A stretch of DNA of 64,000 nt, taken from assembly GCA_029167225.1 (NCBI GenBank), contig JARFNK010000018.1:1-64000 (forward strand), in the 5' to 3' direction. Positions within the stretch are counted from its first letter, which is position 1. Every line of letters starts with the position of its first letter. This document shows positions 47,510 to 56,696 of the stretch, piece after piece. This DNA comes from Sphingobium arseniciresistens. GTDB lineage: Bacteria; Pseudomonadota; Alphaproteobacteria; Sphingomonadales; Sphingomonadaceae. A model generated the notes under the pieces. It did no database searches, was not told the origin of the DNA, and was given only the letters and a program-made list of their open reading frames with translations. The translations under genes were made by a program, and so were the position numbers.

Positions 47510-48165
47510 GCAAAGCATAAGGGCGCTGGCTGACCGCTATGGGACAGTCAGACGACGTCCGAAATGGTGCAGGCGGACGCACGCGGCGGATGCCGATAAG
47601 AGCCAACGTCTTCGCTACGGAGGAGGAGACGACAGTCCTGCGGTTCCGCCACTCACTTGGTGCCGATAGACGATTGCTTCTAGACACTGCGGCCGACGAT
47701 TCCGCATCCAATCAGGTCGTGATTGCACCGCTGACAGCGGTGCGATGGCATTCGCAGTCTGCTCGCCCTGAGTGAGAAACTGCCGAGAGGAACGGTTCAA
47801 GGCTTATCCGATCGGATATTTGCAAGTCGACATGGTCGACCTTTCCGCGCAGGCGGGACGTCTGGACGGCTCGCCTGCGCGCCCACCGCAGCGCTCACAT
47901 CTACCTCGAATTCCGCCTCACCAAGCCAATGGGTAGGCTGAACGAACGAATGGCGCCATCAAGGACGCTACCATCATGGTAGACAAAGCGAACTGCGGCG
48001 GCAGCTCCAGTTCTTCATCGACGCCTACAATCACGATGCCCGGCTGAAGACTCTGCGCGGCCTCACAGGCTACGAGCACGTCGCACCAATCGGAACAGAA
48101 TGTACCCGCTCGATTCAAGAGCGTCCCGTAGAGCGACGTCGGCCGAGGCCGGTCAATATCCGGGT
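47510..48165 (+). pseudogene. Decayed IS481-type transposase
   Basis: Successive frames give recognisable pieces: ALADRYGTVRRRPKWCRR (helix-turn-helix), PIDDCF-stop-TLRPTIPHPIRS, ERFKAYPIGYLQVDMVDL (first catalytic Asp region), AIKDATIMVDKA, and ELRRQLQFFIDAYNHDARLK followed by TLRGLTGYEHV. Several frameshifts, stops and an internal deletion show an old relic. It fills most of the 970-bp space between the TetR and VIT1 genes. Confidence 0.75.
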
Positions 48166-48372
48166 TATCACACAAATCTTGCGAAAGGCCGGCAACACCA
48201 GCTGAGGAAGCATCGAACACGTAGGTCAATGGCTCCATTCAGACCCATTCATCGCTGCCGCGACTGTTTCGCTCGCCATTTCGTTAGCGAACGGGTTTAG
48301 GAGGCCTCGGAGATTTGGCAGAATATTCTGACTGCATATTGTGCAGGAATATCGCAAGCGACCGATTCTCTT
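48166..48372. other. Non-coding stretch after IS481 relic
   Basis: About 200 bases with no gene or clear signal seen, probably the former IS end and the 3' flank of the VIT1 gene. Confidence 0.35.
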
Positions 48373-49497
48373 TCAATTTACGCTTACCCCGATCGTATGA
48401 CCGATGCCGTAGGTCAGCAAAGCCGCCCCAAGCCCGATAGACACTTGCCGGGTCATCGAGAGCAGGAATGGCCGGCCGGTGAAGAGGCTGGTGGCCCCAC
48501 CGATAACTGCAAGTGCGAGCGCGCTGAGGACAAAGCTCGCCACGAAAGCGAATGTTTGCTCGAGTGCCAGAAAAGGCAGGACCGGTACGATCGCACCGAA
48601 GGCGAACAGACCGAATGACGATACTGCCGCGGAACCTGGCGATCCGCCTGGATCCGACGGATCGATACCCAGTTCCTCGCGGACGAGCATATCGATGGCC
48701 TCATCCGGGTTACGTGTCAGACGCGCTGCCAGTCTACGCGCGGCGCCCTCGTCAAACCCCTTGGCCCTGAAGATGATGGCAAGATCTTCCTGCTCGATAT
48801 CCGGGACACGAGCCATGACAGCTTCTTCGTTGCGTATTTGCCGCTGCGCCATCTCCCGCGCACTGCTGACCGAGAGCCACTCGCCCATTGCCATGGAACA
48901 GGCACCGGCAACCAGTCCGGCGAGCCCTGTAAGAAGGATCGTGCGTTCTTCTGCCGCGGCGCCGGCCACTCCCATCACAAGACTCAGATTGGAAACGAGG
49001 CCATCATTCGCGCCCAGCACAGCGGCACGCAACGAATTGCCGTCGCCGCTGCGACGACGCCCCTCGATCTTAGCCAGCGTTCCGCCGGGCAAACCGCCGA
49101 TATCCATCGCGGCTCCCTGGACAATGCGGGCGTGACCGTATTCGTCGGAGGGCATCCCTGCCGCAACAGCGTCAGGCTCCCCGTCATAGCCGTGGCTTTC
49201 AATCACCTCCAGGCGAGCGAGATAGGGCAATATTGCTTCTGGACCGAAACATCGTGCGATCCAGGCTAGGAATTTCGCGCGACGGCTCGGGAGAGTGGCA
49301 GGTTCAGCATGGCCGCCTGCCGCCAGCCGCATCGCCCAGAACTGGGCGTGCCTGCTCTCCGTGTCGGCAAGCCGCTGAAATACGCCCCGGACGGCGGGAT
49401 TGCGCTCGGCGGCGGCGAGAGAGCCGTAGAGATGAGCAGCGTCCACCTCGCCCTGATGAAAAGCCCGGTAGGTTCCGCTGTCATCGTCCCGCTGCAT
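48373..49497 (-). CDS. Ferritin-like/VIT1 (CCC1) family metal transporter
   Basis: 374 aa from the ATG at 49497 behind GGAGGGGCC. The N-terminal ~135 residues form a rubrerythrin/ferritin-like helical bundle with Glu/His ligands (EVDAAHLYGSLAAAERNP, ADTESRHAQFW, EVIESHGYDGE). The rest is a VIT1/CCC1 membrane domain (LRAAVLGANDGLVSNLSLVMG, ACSMAMGEWLSVSS) with five helices. Such proteins export or sequester Fe/Mn. Its start overlaps the end of a TetR gene by 17 bases, which suggests control by that regulator. Confidence 0.9.
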   Translation of the reverse strand: MQRDDDSGTYRAFHQGEVDAAHLYGSLAAAERNPAVRGVFQRLADTESRHAQFWAMRLAAGGHAEPATLPSRRAKFLAWIARCFGPEAILPYLARLEVIESHGYDGEPDAVAAGMPSDEYGHARIVQGAAMDIGGLPGGTLAKIEGRRRSGDGNSLRAAVLGANDGLVSNLSLVMGVAGAAAEERTILLTGLAGLVAGACSMAMGEWLSVSSAREMAQRQIRNEEAVMARVPDIEQEDLAIIFRAKGFDEGAARRLAARLTRNPDEAIDMLVREELGIDPSDPGGSPGSAAVSSFGLFAFGAIVPVLPFLALEQTFAFVASFVLSALALAVIGGATSLFTGRPFLLSMTRQVSIGLGAALLTYGIGHTIGVSVN

Positions 49498-49969
49498 AAG
49501 GCCCCTCCGCCGCGACCGCTGAGCGGTAAGCCTTCGCCCAGCACAATCTGCACCGAATGCTCGATATGTTAGGCAAACGCACGCGCAGCCTGAGTATCGA
49601 TGACACCCGGTTGAAGCTCTGATAGACCGCCCCATACTTCACGACATGCGCGACGATCTCATGCATCGTCGAACTGGTCAAATCGCGCAGCAGCCTATCG
49701 TGATCGAGCTGCTCCGTCGGGTGATGGTATATTTCATCTAGCTTAGCAGCGAAGACACGCATCGGCATAATCGGGATCGCAGCATGGGCGTAGAAGGTAG
49801 TGCGGTTGGCGCCCGTGCGCCTCGTCAACCCCGAGACCGAAGCGGTCTTGATATCACGCTCCGCAGCAATTTCGAAAACCACTTGGATGAGGAGGGCGCG
49901 GGTGTGCTCGATCCTGACGTCCTCGCTCTGCGGCTTGGCCACGCTTGTCCCGGCTTCGCCAGTGCTCAT
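49481..49969 (-). CDS. TetR-family regulator, C-terminus possibly altered
   Basis: 162 aa from the ATG at 49969. The DNA-binding domain is clear (TRALLIQVVFEIAAERDIKTASVSGLTRRTGANRTTFYAH). The C-terminal part is short, and after VVKYGAVYQSFNR it becomes Arg/Ser-rich (SSILRLRVRLPN...), which suggests a frameshift near its end. It is upstream of and overlaps the VIT1 gene, so it probably regulates metal export. Confidence 0.65.
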   Translation of the reverse strand: MSTGEAGTSVAKPQSEDVRIEHTRALLIQVVFEIAAERDIKTASVSGLTRRTGANRTTFYAHAAIPIMPMRVFAAKLDEIYHHPTEQLDHDRLLRDLTSSTMHEIVAHVVKYGAVYQSFNRVSSILRLRVRLPNISSIRCRLCWAKAYRSAVAAEGPYAAGR

Positions 49970-50081
49970 GGCCTCTCTTCTGGCAGACTGAAAAGACACC
50001 TGTGGATCATCTTGGCATGACACATATCGGACTCAATGCCTCGCTTGCCGATCCCCAGTGCGGTCTTCGCTGGCAGATATT

Positions 50082-50114
50082 TATCTTGTAAGCAATATAA
50101 TTGCTACCTAGATA
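50082..50114. promoter_or_regulatory. Palindromic operator candidate before ohr
   Basis: AGCAAT-ATA-ATTGCT (50091-50105) lies inside outer arms TATCT (50082) and AGATA (50110). The centre is 42 bases from the ohr start. OhrR-type MarR regulators bind AT-rich palindromes at ohr promoters, and the ohrR gene is in the same operon. Confidence 0.55.
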
Positions 50115-50139
50115 AACGATCCCCATCAGGAGATGTTTC

Positions 50140-50565
50140 ATGACCACGCTTTATTCCACGACCGTCAGCGCCGTTGGAGGCCGCAACGGGACCGTTCATA
50201 GCAACGATAATATCCTCGATCTGCAGCTTGCGATGCCGGGAAGCCTCGGCGGCAAGGGCGGCGCGACGAACCCCGAACAGCTGTTCGCAGCCGGATATGC
50301 CGCCTGTTTCGGCAACGCGGTGATCCACGTGACGCGAGGCCAGGACAAGAAGATTCGCGACGATGACGTCGAGGTGGATGCGACCGTCGGCTTGTCGCCG
50401 ACCGATGCCGGAGGCTTTGCCCTGACGGTTGCACTCGACGTCACGATCACGGGGGTTGAACAGGCGACCGCCGAGGAGATCGTGGCGGCAGCGCACAAGG
50501 TCTGCCCCTATTCGAATGCCACCAGGGGCAATATCGACGTGGCCTTGTCCGTAAAGACGCGTTGA
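50140..50565 (+). CDS. ohr: Organic hydroperoxide resistance protein Ohr
   Basis: 141 aa OsmC/Ohr fold. Active-site cysteines are Cys56 in GYAACFGNAV and Cys122 in HKVCPYSNATR; Arg15 and Glu46-type residues are present. Ohr reduces organic peroxides with lipoylated partners. Slightly longer promoter region with a palindrome; followed at once by ohrR. Confidence 0.96.
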   Translation: MTTLYSTTVSAVGGRNGTVHSNDNILDLQLAMPGSLGGKGGATNPEQLFAAGYAACFGNAVIHVTRGQDKKIRDDDVEVDATVGLSPTDAGGFALTVALDVTITGVEQATAEEIVAAAHKVCPYSNATRGNIDVALSVKTR

Positions 50566-50576
50566 AGGAAGAGCCC

Positions 50577-51026
50577 ATGCCGGTCCCGGCAGACGATCCC
50601 CTGAGCCTGGACCGGCAGGTCTGCTTCCCGCTCTATGCGGCGACGAACCTGCTCCAGCGAGCCTATCGCCCCGTCCTCGAGCCGATAGGTCTTACCTACT
50701 CGCAATATCTGGTCATGCTCATCTTGTGGGAGCATGAACCGGCCAGCGTCGGGGAACTTGGCGAGCGCCTGCATCTCGACACAGCAACGATGACGCCGCT
50801 GCTCAAGCGCATGGAACGCGCGGGGCTGGTGTCGCGGACGCGCGATCCGCAAGACGAACGCCGTGTCCTTATAGGACTGACGCCCAAGGGACGCGCGCTG
50901 CGAGAGCAGGCGCTCGACGTCCCGCTCACACTTTCAAGGCAGTTCGATATAGACCCTGCTTCACTCGACAGCCTGCGCCGCGCCGTGCAGGAGATGGTGC
51001 GAATGTTGTCCCGCAAGGGGGGCTAA
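50577..51026 (+). CDS. ohrR: OhrR, MarR-family peroxide sensor
   Basis: 149 aa from the ATG at 50577 (GGAAG upstream). MarR winged helix with YSQYLVMLILWEHEP and LHLDTATMTPLLKRMERAGL. The reactive N-terminal Cys16 in DRQVCFPLYAATN is the peroxide-sensing residue of OhrR. It should repress ohr and itself through the palindrome upstream. Confidence 0.95.
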   Translation: MPVPADDPLSLDRQVCFPLYAATNLLQRAYRPVLEPIGLTYSQYLVMLILWEHEPASVGELGERLHLDTATMTPLLKRMERAGLVSRTRDPQDERRVLIGLTPKGRALREQALDVPLTLSRQFDIDPASLDSLRRAVQEMVRMLSRKGG

Positions 51027-51068
51027 GCGGGGCCATCGCGCAGCCTCCATGGCGCGCCCCAGGCAGGC

Positions 51069-51503
51069 TTATCGCACCCGCATCGTGCTCCGTGCGATCT
51101 TGCCGATGAGCGGGATCATTCCGGGATAGCTGGCTTTCCTGTAGGTCGAACGCATACCCAGTTCCGCCATGATCCGGCGGTGCGCTTCGCCAAGCGCATG
51201 ATAGGGAAGGCTCGGCAGCAAATGATGCAGCGTATGATAGCGCAGACCGACCGGAGCCCAAATCGGAGCAAGCCGGTTCGGCGGGGGTACATTGACGGAA
51301 TCCAGATATTGCTCCGTAAGGCTCATCGCCTCGCCGTCATTGTCCCAGAGATGCGCGACCAGCGTGCGCATCTGGTTGATGACGGTGAAGCCGGCATGCA
51401 CGAGCAGATATGTGACCAGTGGCCGCAGGCCGACCGCCGCCACGCTGGCCAAAAGGACCAGCGCCCCAAGCAGGACGAAAGCGACGAATACGAAGCGCCG
51501 CTT
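51069..51503 (-). pseudogene. Fatty acid desaturase, C-terminal fragment
   Basis: About 145 codons open from a TAG at 51504-51506. One membrane segment, a His at VAHLWDND, and the third histidine box YHTLHHLLPSLPYH identify a membrane fatty acid desaturase. The first two His boxes are missing, so the gene is truncated at about 51.5 kb. Confidence 0.75.
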
Positions 51504-51590
51504 CTACTACGTTAGGGCCGCACTTTTCCGCATTGCCCCGCCGTTTCCGGTCGCCATGCGCATTCGGGCGCTATGGCATAAGGCAGGCAG

Positions 51591-52170
51591 TCAGCGCAGC
51601 GCGCGATGGTGCGTCCAGCCTTGGTCGGTCAATATCAGGTCGTCGGCGTCTGTTGAAGGGGGGGGGGGGATCGCCGGCAGCGCGGCGGCGATGGCCGGAT
51701 GGCTCGCCCAGGGCGCGACATCTTTGAGCGTGTAGCGGTAGGTGACGCGCGTCGCCTTCACCCCCGCTGCGTCAGTCGGCTCGGTGAAGTTCTCGACCGC
51801 CTTGATGTTGCGTCGAGCGTAGCAGAGGGTTCACGCCCCTGAGAAAGCGGTCCCCGTCCCGCACGGCATCCTTGGCGGCGTCGGTGGGATGGTAACGGAC
51901 CCGATTGCCGGCAATCGGGTCGACCAAAAGCAGACCGGCAGCGACAGCGGCCTCCAACGCCGGCTTGTCCACCTGACGCGAAGCGGCGCGCTCGATCGGC
52001 AAGCTGCCGCTCCTGTCCAGCCGCACACACTCGGGATGCTCGTCGAACCAAGCCCGCAATGCCTCCTTGAAATTGGCGTCTGTGGCGGCCTTTGGATCAC
52101 CAGCCACCTTCGGATTGTCGGCCGTCTTGGGACTGCCGCAAGCCGTCACCGCCAAAGCGGCCGCGAGCAT
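51591..52170 (-). pseudogene. Lipoprotein gene with frameshifts
   Basis: Starts MLAAALAVTACGSPK (lipobox), followed by a soluble domain (ALRAWFDEHPECVRLDRSG). Near 51835 the frame shifts: LCYARRNIKAVENFTEPTDA and YRYTLKDVAPWASHP continue in another frame. A run of 12 G (plus strand 51658-51669) falls in the 3' part, after which DADDLILTDQGWTHHRALR and a stop follow. No known family. Mutation or a sequencing slip are both possible. Confidence 0.6.
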
Positions 52171-52393
52171 CGTTATCGCCTTACGCTTTATCCCGTCCTC
52201 CTTTTGCGGAGCTTATGCTGCTGCCATTAAACGACCTTCTATCTCCAATGCGACCGTTTTCGGGCTTTGATGATGTAACCGCCCCCATCGGTTACATCAT
52301 CAAGCCCATCGACATTGATACTGATCGCTGCGATGAGGCTCTGGGGCTTTTCTCGACATCAAGGTGTCCTACGGCCATTACGACTTGATCTTG
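52171..52393. other. Intergenic region with long hairpin
   Basis: Holds AGGAGG-like bases 27 bases before the lipoprotein start and a strong hairpin at 52262-52307 (separate entry). No gene seen. Confidence 0.4.
52262..52307. terminator. Long near-perfect hairpin after the TonB-receptor gene
   Basis: GGGCTTTGATGATGTAACCG pairs with CGGTTACATCATCAAGCCC across a 7-base loop, with one unpaired base. It lies 87 bases past the stop of the minus-strand TonB receptor gene and upstream of the lipoprotein start. No strong T run was seen, so terminator is the best guess rather than proven. Confidence 0.45.
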
Positions 52394-54820
52394 TCACCAG
52401 GTCAAGCCAACCGAAAGCACGATGGTCCGCGGCTTAAGGGGTGTGAACTGCCGACCATTCATGATCGAGAACTGATTGCCGAAAGCAAAGCTGTCACCCT
52501 TCGTATCGAGCAGATTGTCGATCCGCGCGGCCAAGGTGATCGGCCCCTTCTTCAATGTCGATGCGATGAAAACCGTCGCATAGTCGCCCATCTGGCGGTC
52601 GAGGCTTCGCTCGAAACTGAGCCGCGCATGTCCGATATAATTGGCCTGGATGGTCAAGGCTGATGTCCATGCTCCAAAATCGAATTCGCGGCGGATCGCG
52701 AGCCGTGCGGACAGATCGGGCACGACCGGCAGCCGACTGTCATCGACTTTCACCCCGTCCTGTGTTCTGATAAGACGCCCATTCTGAGCACTGATCCCGG
52801 CCGAAAGCAAGAAGCGAGGTCGAAAGCGCCAGTCTATGCTGGCCTCAATGCCGAAGATTTGGCCGTCGCCAACATTCCGCGTCGAGATGAGGCCATTGGA
52901 CAGCAGATAGTCGGACTGAATGTGGTGCCAATCCGTATAATAAGCGCCCACTCCCACCGATAGCGGATCGTCCGGAAACCCGTGCCGCAGGCCGATTTCC
53001 GTCGATTCAAGCTGGTCGGATGCGAATGCCCTTTCGCTGCCCTTTTCCTGCGGAGCGAGACCACCGGGACGAACCGCGCGGGCGCGGCGGGCATAGGCAA
53101 TGCCCTTATTCATTACGGTCCAGGATAGTGCCAGGCTGGGCGACAGGGTCGTCCGATCGATATGATGGGGACTTTCTCCCGATGCTTCTTGCGCCTCATC
53201 CTCGGCGATCGTTCTGGAAAGGCGGGCACCGACCGTACCGCTGAGGTGATCGGCAATTCTGACAGTCGCTTCACCGAACAGCGAATATTCCTCAACCTTG
53301 CGATTCAAGTTCTCGACCGGAAGGCGTATGCCGACAGGGCTTTCGAGCACGGCCTCGCTGCGGGTTCGTGCTCTGAGCCAGGAAAAGCCCGCGACCCATT
53401 TCCCGCCCGTGACGGGCGACAGCCTGAACTCCTGGTTGACGACCTGATAGACGCGTTGATCGTGAAAACTCGCTGGCCCGGCCAGGCCGAAGCGGTCGGC
53501 CGCTGCACTGGCGTCAGACACATATCCGATCCGCTGATCCACATAGTTGGTTGCCGACAGTAGCCTGAGCGAACCTATCCGGGCGCTGATGGTGGAACTG
53601 ACCGAACGAAGATCATTGTCGGATGTCTCGGGTGCGGCGGGGGGCTGGCGTCGCAACCCGAAGCCTGAACCTCTCACGTATTGGCTGTCAGCGACATTGA
53701 TATTCTGCAAGAGCCCGGCCAGATCGACCGTCCATTCGTCGGACGGCCGCCAGCGTAGGGCAATCCGCGCCCCATCGGCCTTCGAACTGTTGGCGTTATG
53801 GTCTTGCCCGATATTGTCTATCCAGCCGGCGCCACGGATCACATAACCAACCGCGCGCAGCGCCAGCCGGTCACTGGCGAGCGGCAGGTTCAGCACCGCC
53901 TCGCCGCCTCCACCAAAACCGCCATGCTGGACCGCTTCGGTCAGGAAGCGCGCCATTCCTTCGTCCTTCCCGAGATCCGGCTTGCGCGTGACAATATGAT
54001 ATATCCCGCCCAGAGCACCGGAACCATAAAGAGGCCCTTGAGGCCCCTTGAGCAATTCGACCCGTTCGACATCGACGAGCCTGATATCCGGATCGGGCGC
54101 ATCGAAAGTTATGCGGGATTCGTCGATCTGGACCGCGACGGTCGACTGGCTGGGGCCATTGAACGGGCTGTCCGCGACACCCCGTATGAATTGACGATTA
54201 CGCCCCGGGCCGAGATTGGTCAGGGCAAGACCTTCAACCGACCGGGCTATCTCACTCGCCCCTGCCGCGATCGTCGGAGAAGAACGGTCGAGGTTCAACG
54301 CGGATATCGAAGCTGGAACGCTGAGCAGATCCTGTTCACGCTTTTGCCCGGTTACGACGATAACGACGGGCTCTGGTGCCTCAGGGGCCGCCTTTCGCGG
54401 CAAGGGCGCTGGTATCAGGGTGCGACGAGCCTGTTGCGGCTTTGCTGCGGGCTGCCTCTCGATCCGGTACGCCTGCGGCCCCAGTCGGACGGCGCGGAGC
54501 CAGCTTTCGGCCAGCAGGATGTTCAATGCCTCTTCGACGGTCATTTTCCCGTGGACGCGCGGCGTCCGGAGCGAGGGGATATCGCCTGCAAAGCCCAGCG
54601 ACACGCCAGTCTCGATCGCAAGAACGCCCAGGCTTGTGCGCAGTTCGCCCTGCGGAATGTCGATCGGGAAGCGCTGCCCGGGGGCTGCGGCACAGCCTGC
54701 TGGAGACAGGACAATTTCAGCGACCGGGATTAGCACTAACGCGAACGCGAACGCCTTCGGTCTGGTAACGGATAGCCATGAATTCCGAAAGCCGCGCCAG
54801 AAGTTGCGATCCGTCGCCAA
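52394..54820 (-). CDS. TonB-dependent receptor with N-terminal signalling domain
   Basis: 808 aa from a TTG start that overlaps fecR by 104 bases. Signal sequence, then a secretin/TonB STN domain (about residues 50-120, IDIPQGELRTSLGVLAIETG), a plug domain (VTGQKREQDLLSVPASISAL; RVELLKGPQGPLYGSGALGG) and a 22-strand barrel ending in an aromatic residue (VGLTW). The STN domain marks a FecA-like transducer that signals to the FecR/FecI pair encoded upstream. Substrate not identified; an iron chelate is likely. Confidence 0.92.
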   Translation of the reverse strand: MATDRNFWRGFRNSWLSVTRPKAFAFALVLIPVAEIVLSPAGCAAAPGQRFPIDIPQGELRTSLGVLAIETGVSLGFAGDIPSLRTPRVHGKMTVEEALNILLAESWLRAVRLGPQAYRIERQPAAKPQQARRTLIPAPLPRKAAPEAPEPVVIVVTGQKREQDLLSVPASISALNLDRSSPTIAAGASEIARSVEGLALTNLGPGRNRQFIRGVADSPFNGPSQSTVAVQIDESRITFDAPDPDIRLVDVERVELLKGPQGPLYGSGALGGIYHIVTRKPDLGKDEGMARFLTEAVQHGGFGGGGEAVLNLPLASDRLALRAVGYVIRGAGWIDNIGQDHNANSSKADGARIALRWRPSDEWTVDLAGLLQNINVADSQYVRGSGFGLRRQPPAAPETSDNDLRSVSSTISARIGSLRLLSATNYVDQRIGYVSDASAAADRFGLAGPASFHDQRVYQVVNQEFRLSPVTGGKWVAGFSWLRARTRSEAVLESPVGIRLPVENLNRKVEEYSLFGEATVRIADHLSGTVGARLSRTIAEDEAQEASGESPHHIDRTTLSPSLALSWTVMNKGIAYARRARAVRPGGLAPQEKGSERAFASDQLESTEIGLRHGFPDDPLSVGVGAYYTDWHHIQSDYLLSNGLISTRNVGDGQIFGIEASIDWRFRPRFLLSAGISAQNGRLIRTQDGVKVDDSRLPVVPDLSARLAIRREFDFGAWTSALTIQANYIGHARLSFERSLDRQMGDYATVFIASTLKKGPITLAARIDNLLDTKGDSFAFGNQFSIMNGRQFTPLKPRTIVLSVGLTW

Positions 54821-55676
54821 TGATCAATATCCCTGAAAAACGCATGTCCCTGACGGACGGATCGACGATGATCTCCTGGCCTGAATAGCGCGAAATATCC
54901 GAAAGGACGACAGTCAACGGTGTGTGGTCATAGCTGAGCCGGCCCTGACGCCAGCTTCCCACATCTTCGGGAGCAAGCGGCGCTATATCGAGCACATCGC
55001 CCTGCCTCCTGGCCAACAACTGCTGGCCAGCTGAAAGCGTGACGGGGGTTCTCCCACCGTCACGGGTGATCGAGACATGCCCCTCCGACACCCTTACCAG
55101 CAAAGCATCGCCGGTCAGATTGATCGCAAACCGCGTCCCGATGTCTGCCACGGTGTAGTCGCCCGCATGAATCGACAGCGTTCGATGAGGATCGTGAAAG
55201 ACTGAAAAAAAGGCCTCGCCGCGCACGAGTTCGAGATTGTCGGAGTGGCGGCCCTTGACACGAAGCTGGCTTGCCGGCGCCAGATCGACGGTCGCGCCAT
55301 TGGCAAGGGCAAAGGTATGCTTCTCGCCATAGGTTGTGGTGTAGCGTTCTTCCTCAAAATAGCGGTTGAAAAGCGGTATGCCGACAGCGAGCGCTACAGC
55401 CGCCGCTGCCGCTGCCCCCTGCAGGAAGCTGCGCCGGAGCAACTTTCGGGAATGACGGGCGGGCCGCTGTGCTGTGATCAGGCGGACAAGCGCACCCTTG
55501 TGTTCCTCGATGATACGGTCGGTCAGCGCAACCGTGTTGGACGCCTCGCGATGGCGGGGATCCGCCTGCAGCCAGAGAACATAGGCATCCCAGTCGGCAT
55601 CGTCGCTCTCTAGCGCGCGATGCCAGGCAAGGGCCTCCGCCAGAAGCCGATCATCGATCTCCGACCTTGCCGTCAT
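54717..55676 (-). CDS. FecR-family anti-sigma regulator
   Basis: 319 aa: N-terminal DUF4880-like domain (LLAEALAWHRALESDDADWDAYVLWLQADP), one membrane helix (AAAAAVALAVGIPLF), the FecR domain (KHTFALANGATVDLAPASQL; GEAFFSV) and a C-terminal STN-like part (TPLTVVLSDISRYSGQEI). It relays the receptor signal to the sigma factor. Confidence 0.94.
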   Translation of the reverse strand: MTARSEIDDRLLAEALAWHRALESDDADWDAYVLWLQADPRHREASNTVALTDRIIEEHKGALVRLITAQRPARHSRKLLRRSFLQGAAAAAAVALAVGIPLFNRYFEEERYTTTYGEKHTFALANGATVDLAPASQLRVKGRHSDNLELVRGEAFFSVFHDPHRTLSIHAGDYTVADIGTRFAINLTGDALLVRVSEGHVSITRDGGRTPVTLSAGQQLLARRQGDVLDIAPLAPEDVGSWRQGRLSYDHTPLTVVLSDISRYSGQEIIVDPSVRDMRFSGILIIGDGSQLLARLSEFMAIRYQTEGVRVRVSANPGR

Positions 55677-55747
55677 GGCGAGTGGCTTTCCTCACTTTGC
55701 GTCTGATGGCGCTAGACTGCATCCGACGACACCGGTGTAATTTTCCC

Positions 55748-56275
55748 TCAGTCCAGCAACGCACGGCGCAGATATTTCATTGCGACGGCGATGTGCTTTT
55801 CAACGCCGCTGATTGAAATCCCCAGCCGCTCCGCCACTTCGGCCTGGCTGAGGCCATCGAGCTTGTGCAGTTCGAGGGCGCGGCGGGCGCCTTGGGGTAT
55901 GGTCGTCAGGGCCGAAGCAAGCAAAGCGAGTTCCTCGCGTTCGAGTAACTGATGCTCGGCATTTCCGGTTCGATCGGCAGGCTCGCCGCCGGGTTGCAAA
56001 TGATCGTCCTGATGGTCGGACCAGCCCCGATCCCGGCGCATCCTGCGGTGATTCTCGCGCAGCCGGTCGACAACCAGATTTTTGGCCATTCGATAAAGAT
56101 AGGGACGTGGATTGGCGACCGGTCCTCCCGCAGGCTTGCGGAGGCGAACCCACATTTCCTGAAGGATGTCTTGCGCTTCCGCGCGATTTCCCGTTTGCGC
56201 CACAACAAAGCGAAGCAGTTCGGGACGGTACGCGTGGAACAGCGCTTCCAGGCCTTGGCATTCCTCCGGCTTCAT
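55748..56275 (-). CDS. FecI-like ECF sigma factor
   Basis: 175 aa with sigma70 region 2 (RFVVAQTGNRAEAQDILQEMWVRL; PYLYRMAKNLVVDRLR) and region 4 (LSQAEVAERLGISISGVEKHIAVAMKYLR). First gene of the FecI-FecR-receptor unit, 71 bases before fecR. Confidence 0.95.
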   Translation of the reverse strand: MKPEECQGLEALFHAYRPELLRFVVAQTGNRAEAQDILQEMWVRLRKPAGGPVANPRPYLYRMAKNLVVDRLRENHRRMRRDRGWSDHQDDHLQPGGEPADRTGNAEHQLLEREELALLASALTTIPQGARRALELHKLDGLSQAEVAERLGISISGVEKHIAVAMKYLRRALLD

Positions 56276-56696
56276 GGTCCTCCTGCCTAGAAAGACTTGC
56301 TGACAAAACCCTGACGGAGTTGCCGGAGATGGGGATGACGGGTTCGCAGACCCGCTTGATCACCGTTGTTTCCATCCGCACGAGAAGCGCGCAAGCGCGA
56401 GCAGGAGGGGCACCGCCGGACCTCTTCAATGCCGCGCCTGTCGCGCATGCGGACACGCACGACGGCATAGGGCATATGGTCGGGTAAACAGGCGTAATTC
56501 CCAAGGGCATTGCGGTATGACGTAGACTGTCTGCATAAACCTCAGTTCATGTCATCACATTTTCGTGTTTCTAAATCACTGATGGGGATCTGGGATCGAA
56601 TGCCGTCCTGACGCAAAGCCAGGCACTCCACCGGATCGTCTGACCACGCCGTTGCGGACGCTCGCGAACGCCGGGGGCGAACAGGGGAGTGGGCAA
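56276..56696. other. Intergenic region between dsbD-like gene and fecI-like gene
   Basis: About 420 bases with no supported gene. It should contain the promoter of the sigma factor unit (transcribed to the left) and the 3' end of the upstream-reading dsbD-like gene. AT-rich patch around 56520-56585 is the likeliest promoter zone. Confidence 0.4.

Noticed and set aside
53798..54733. 311-codon plus-strand frame inside the TonB receptor gene
   Set aside because: Arg/Asp-rich shadow of a clearly recognisable receptor.
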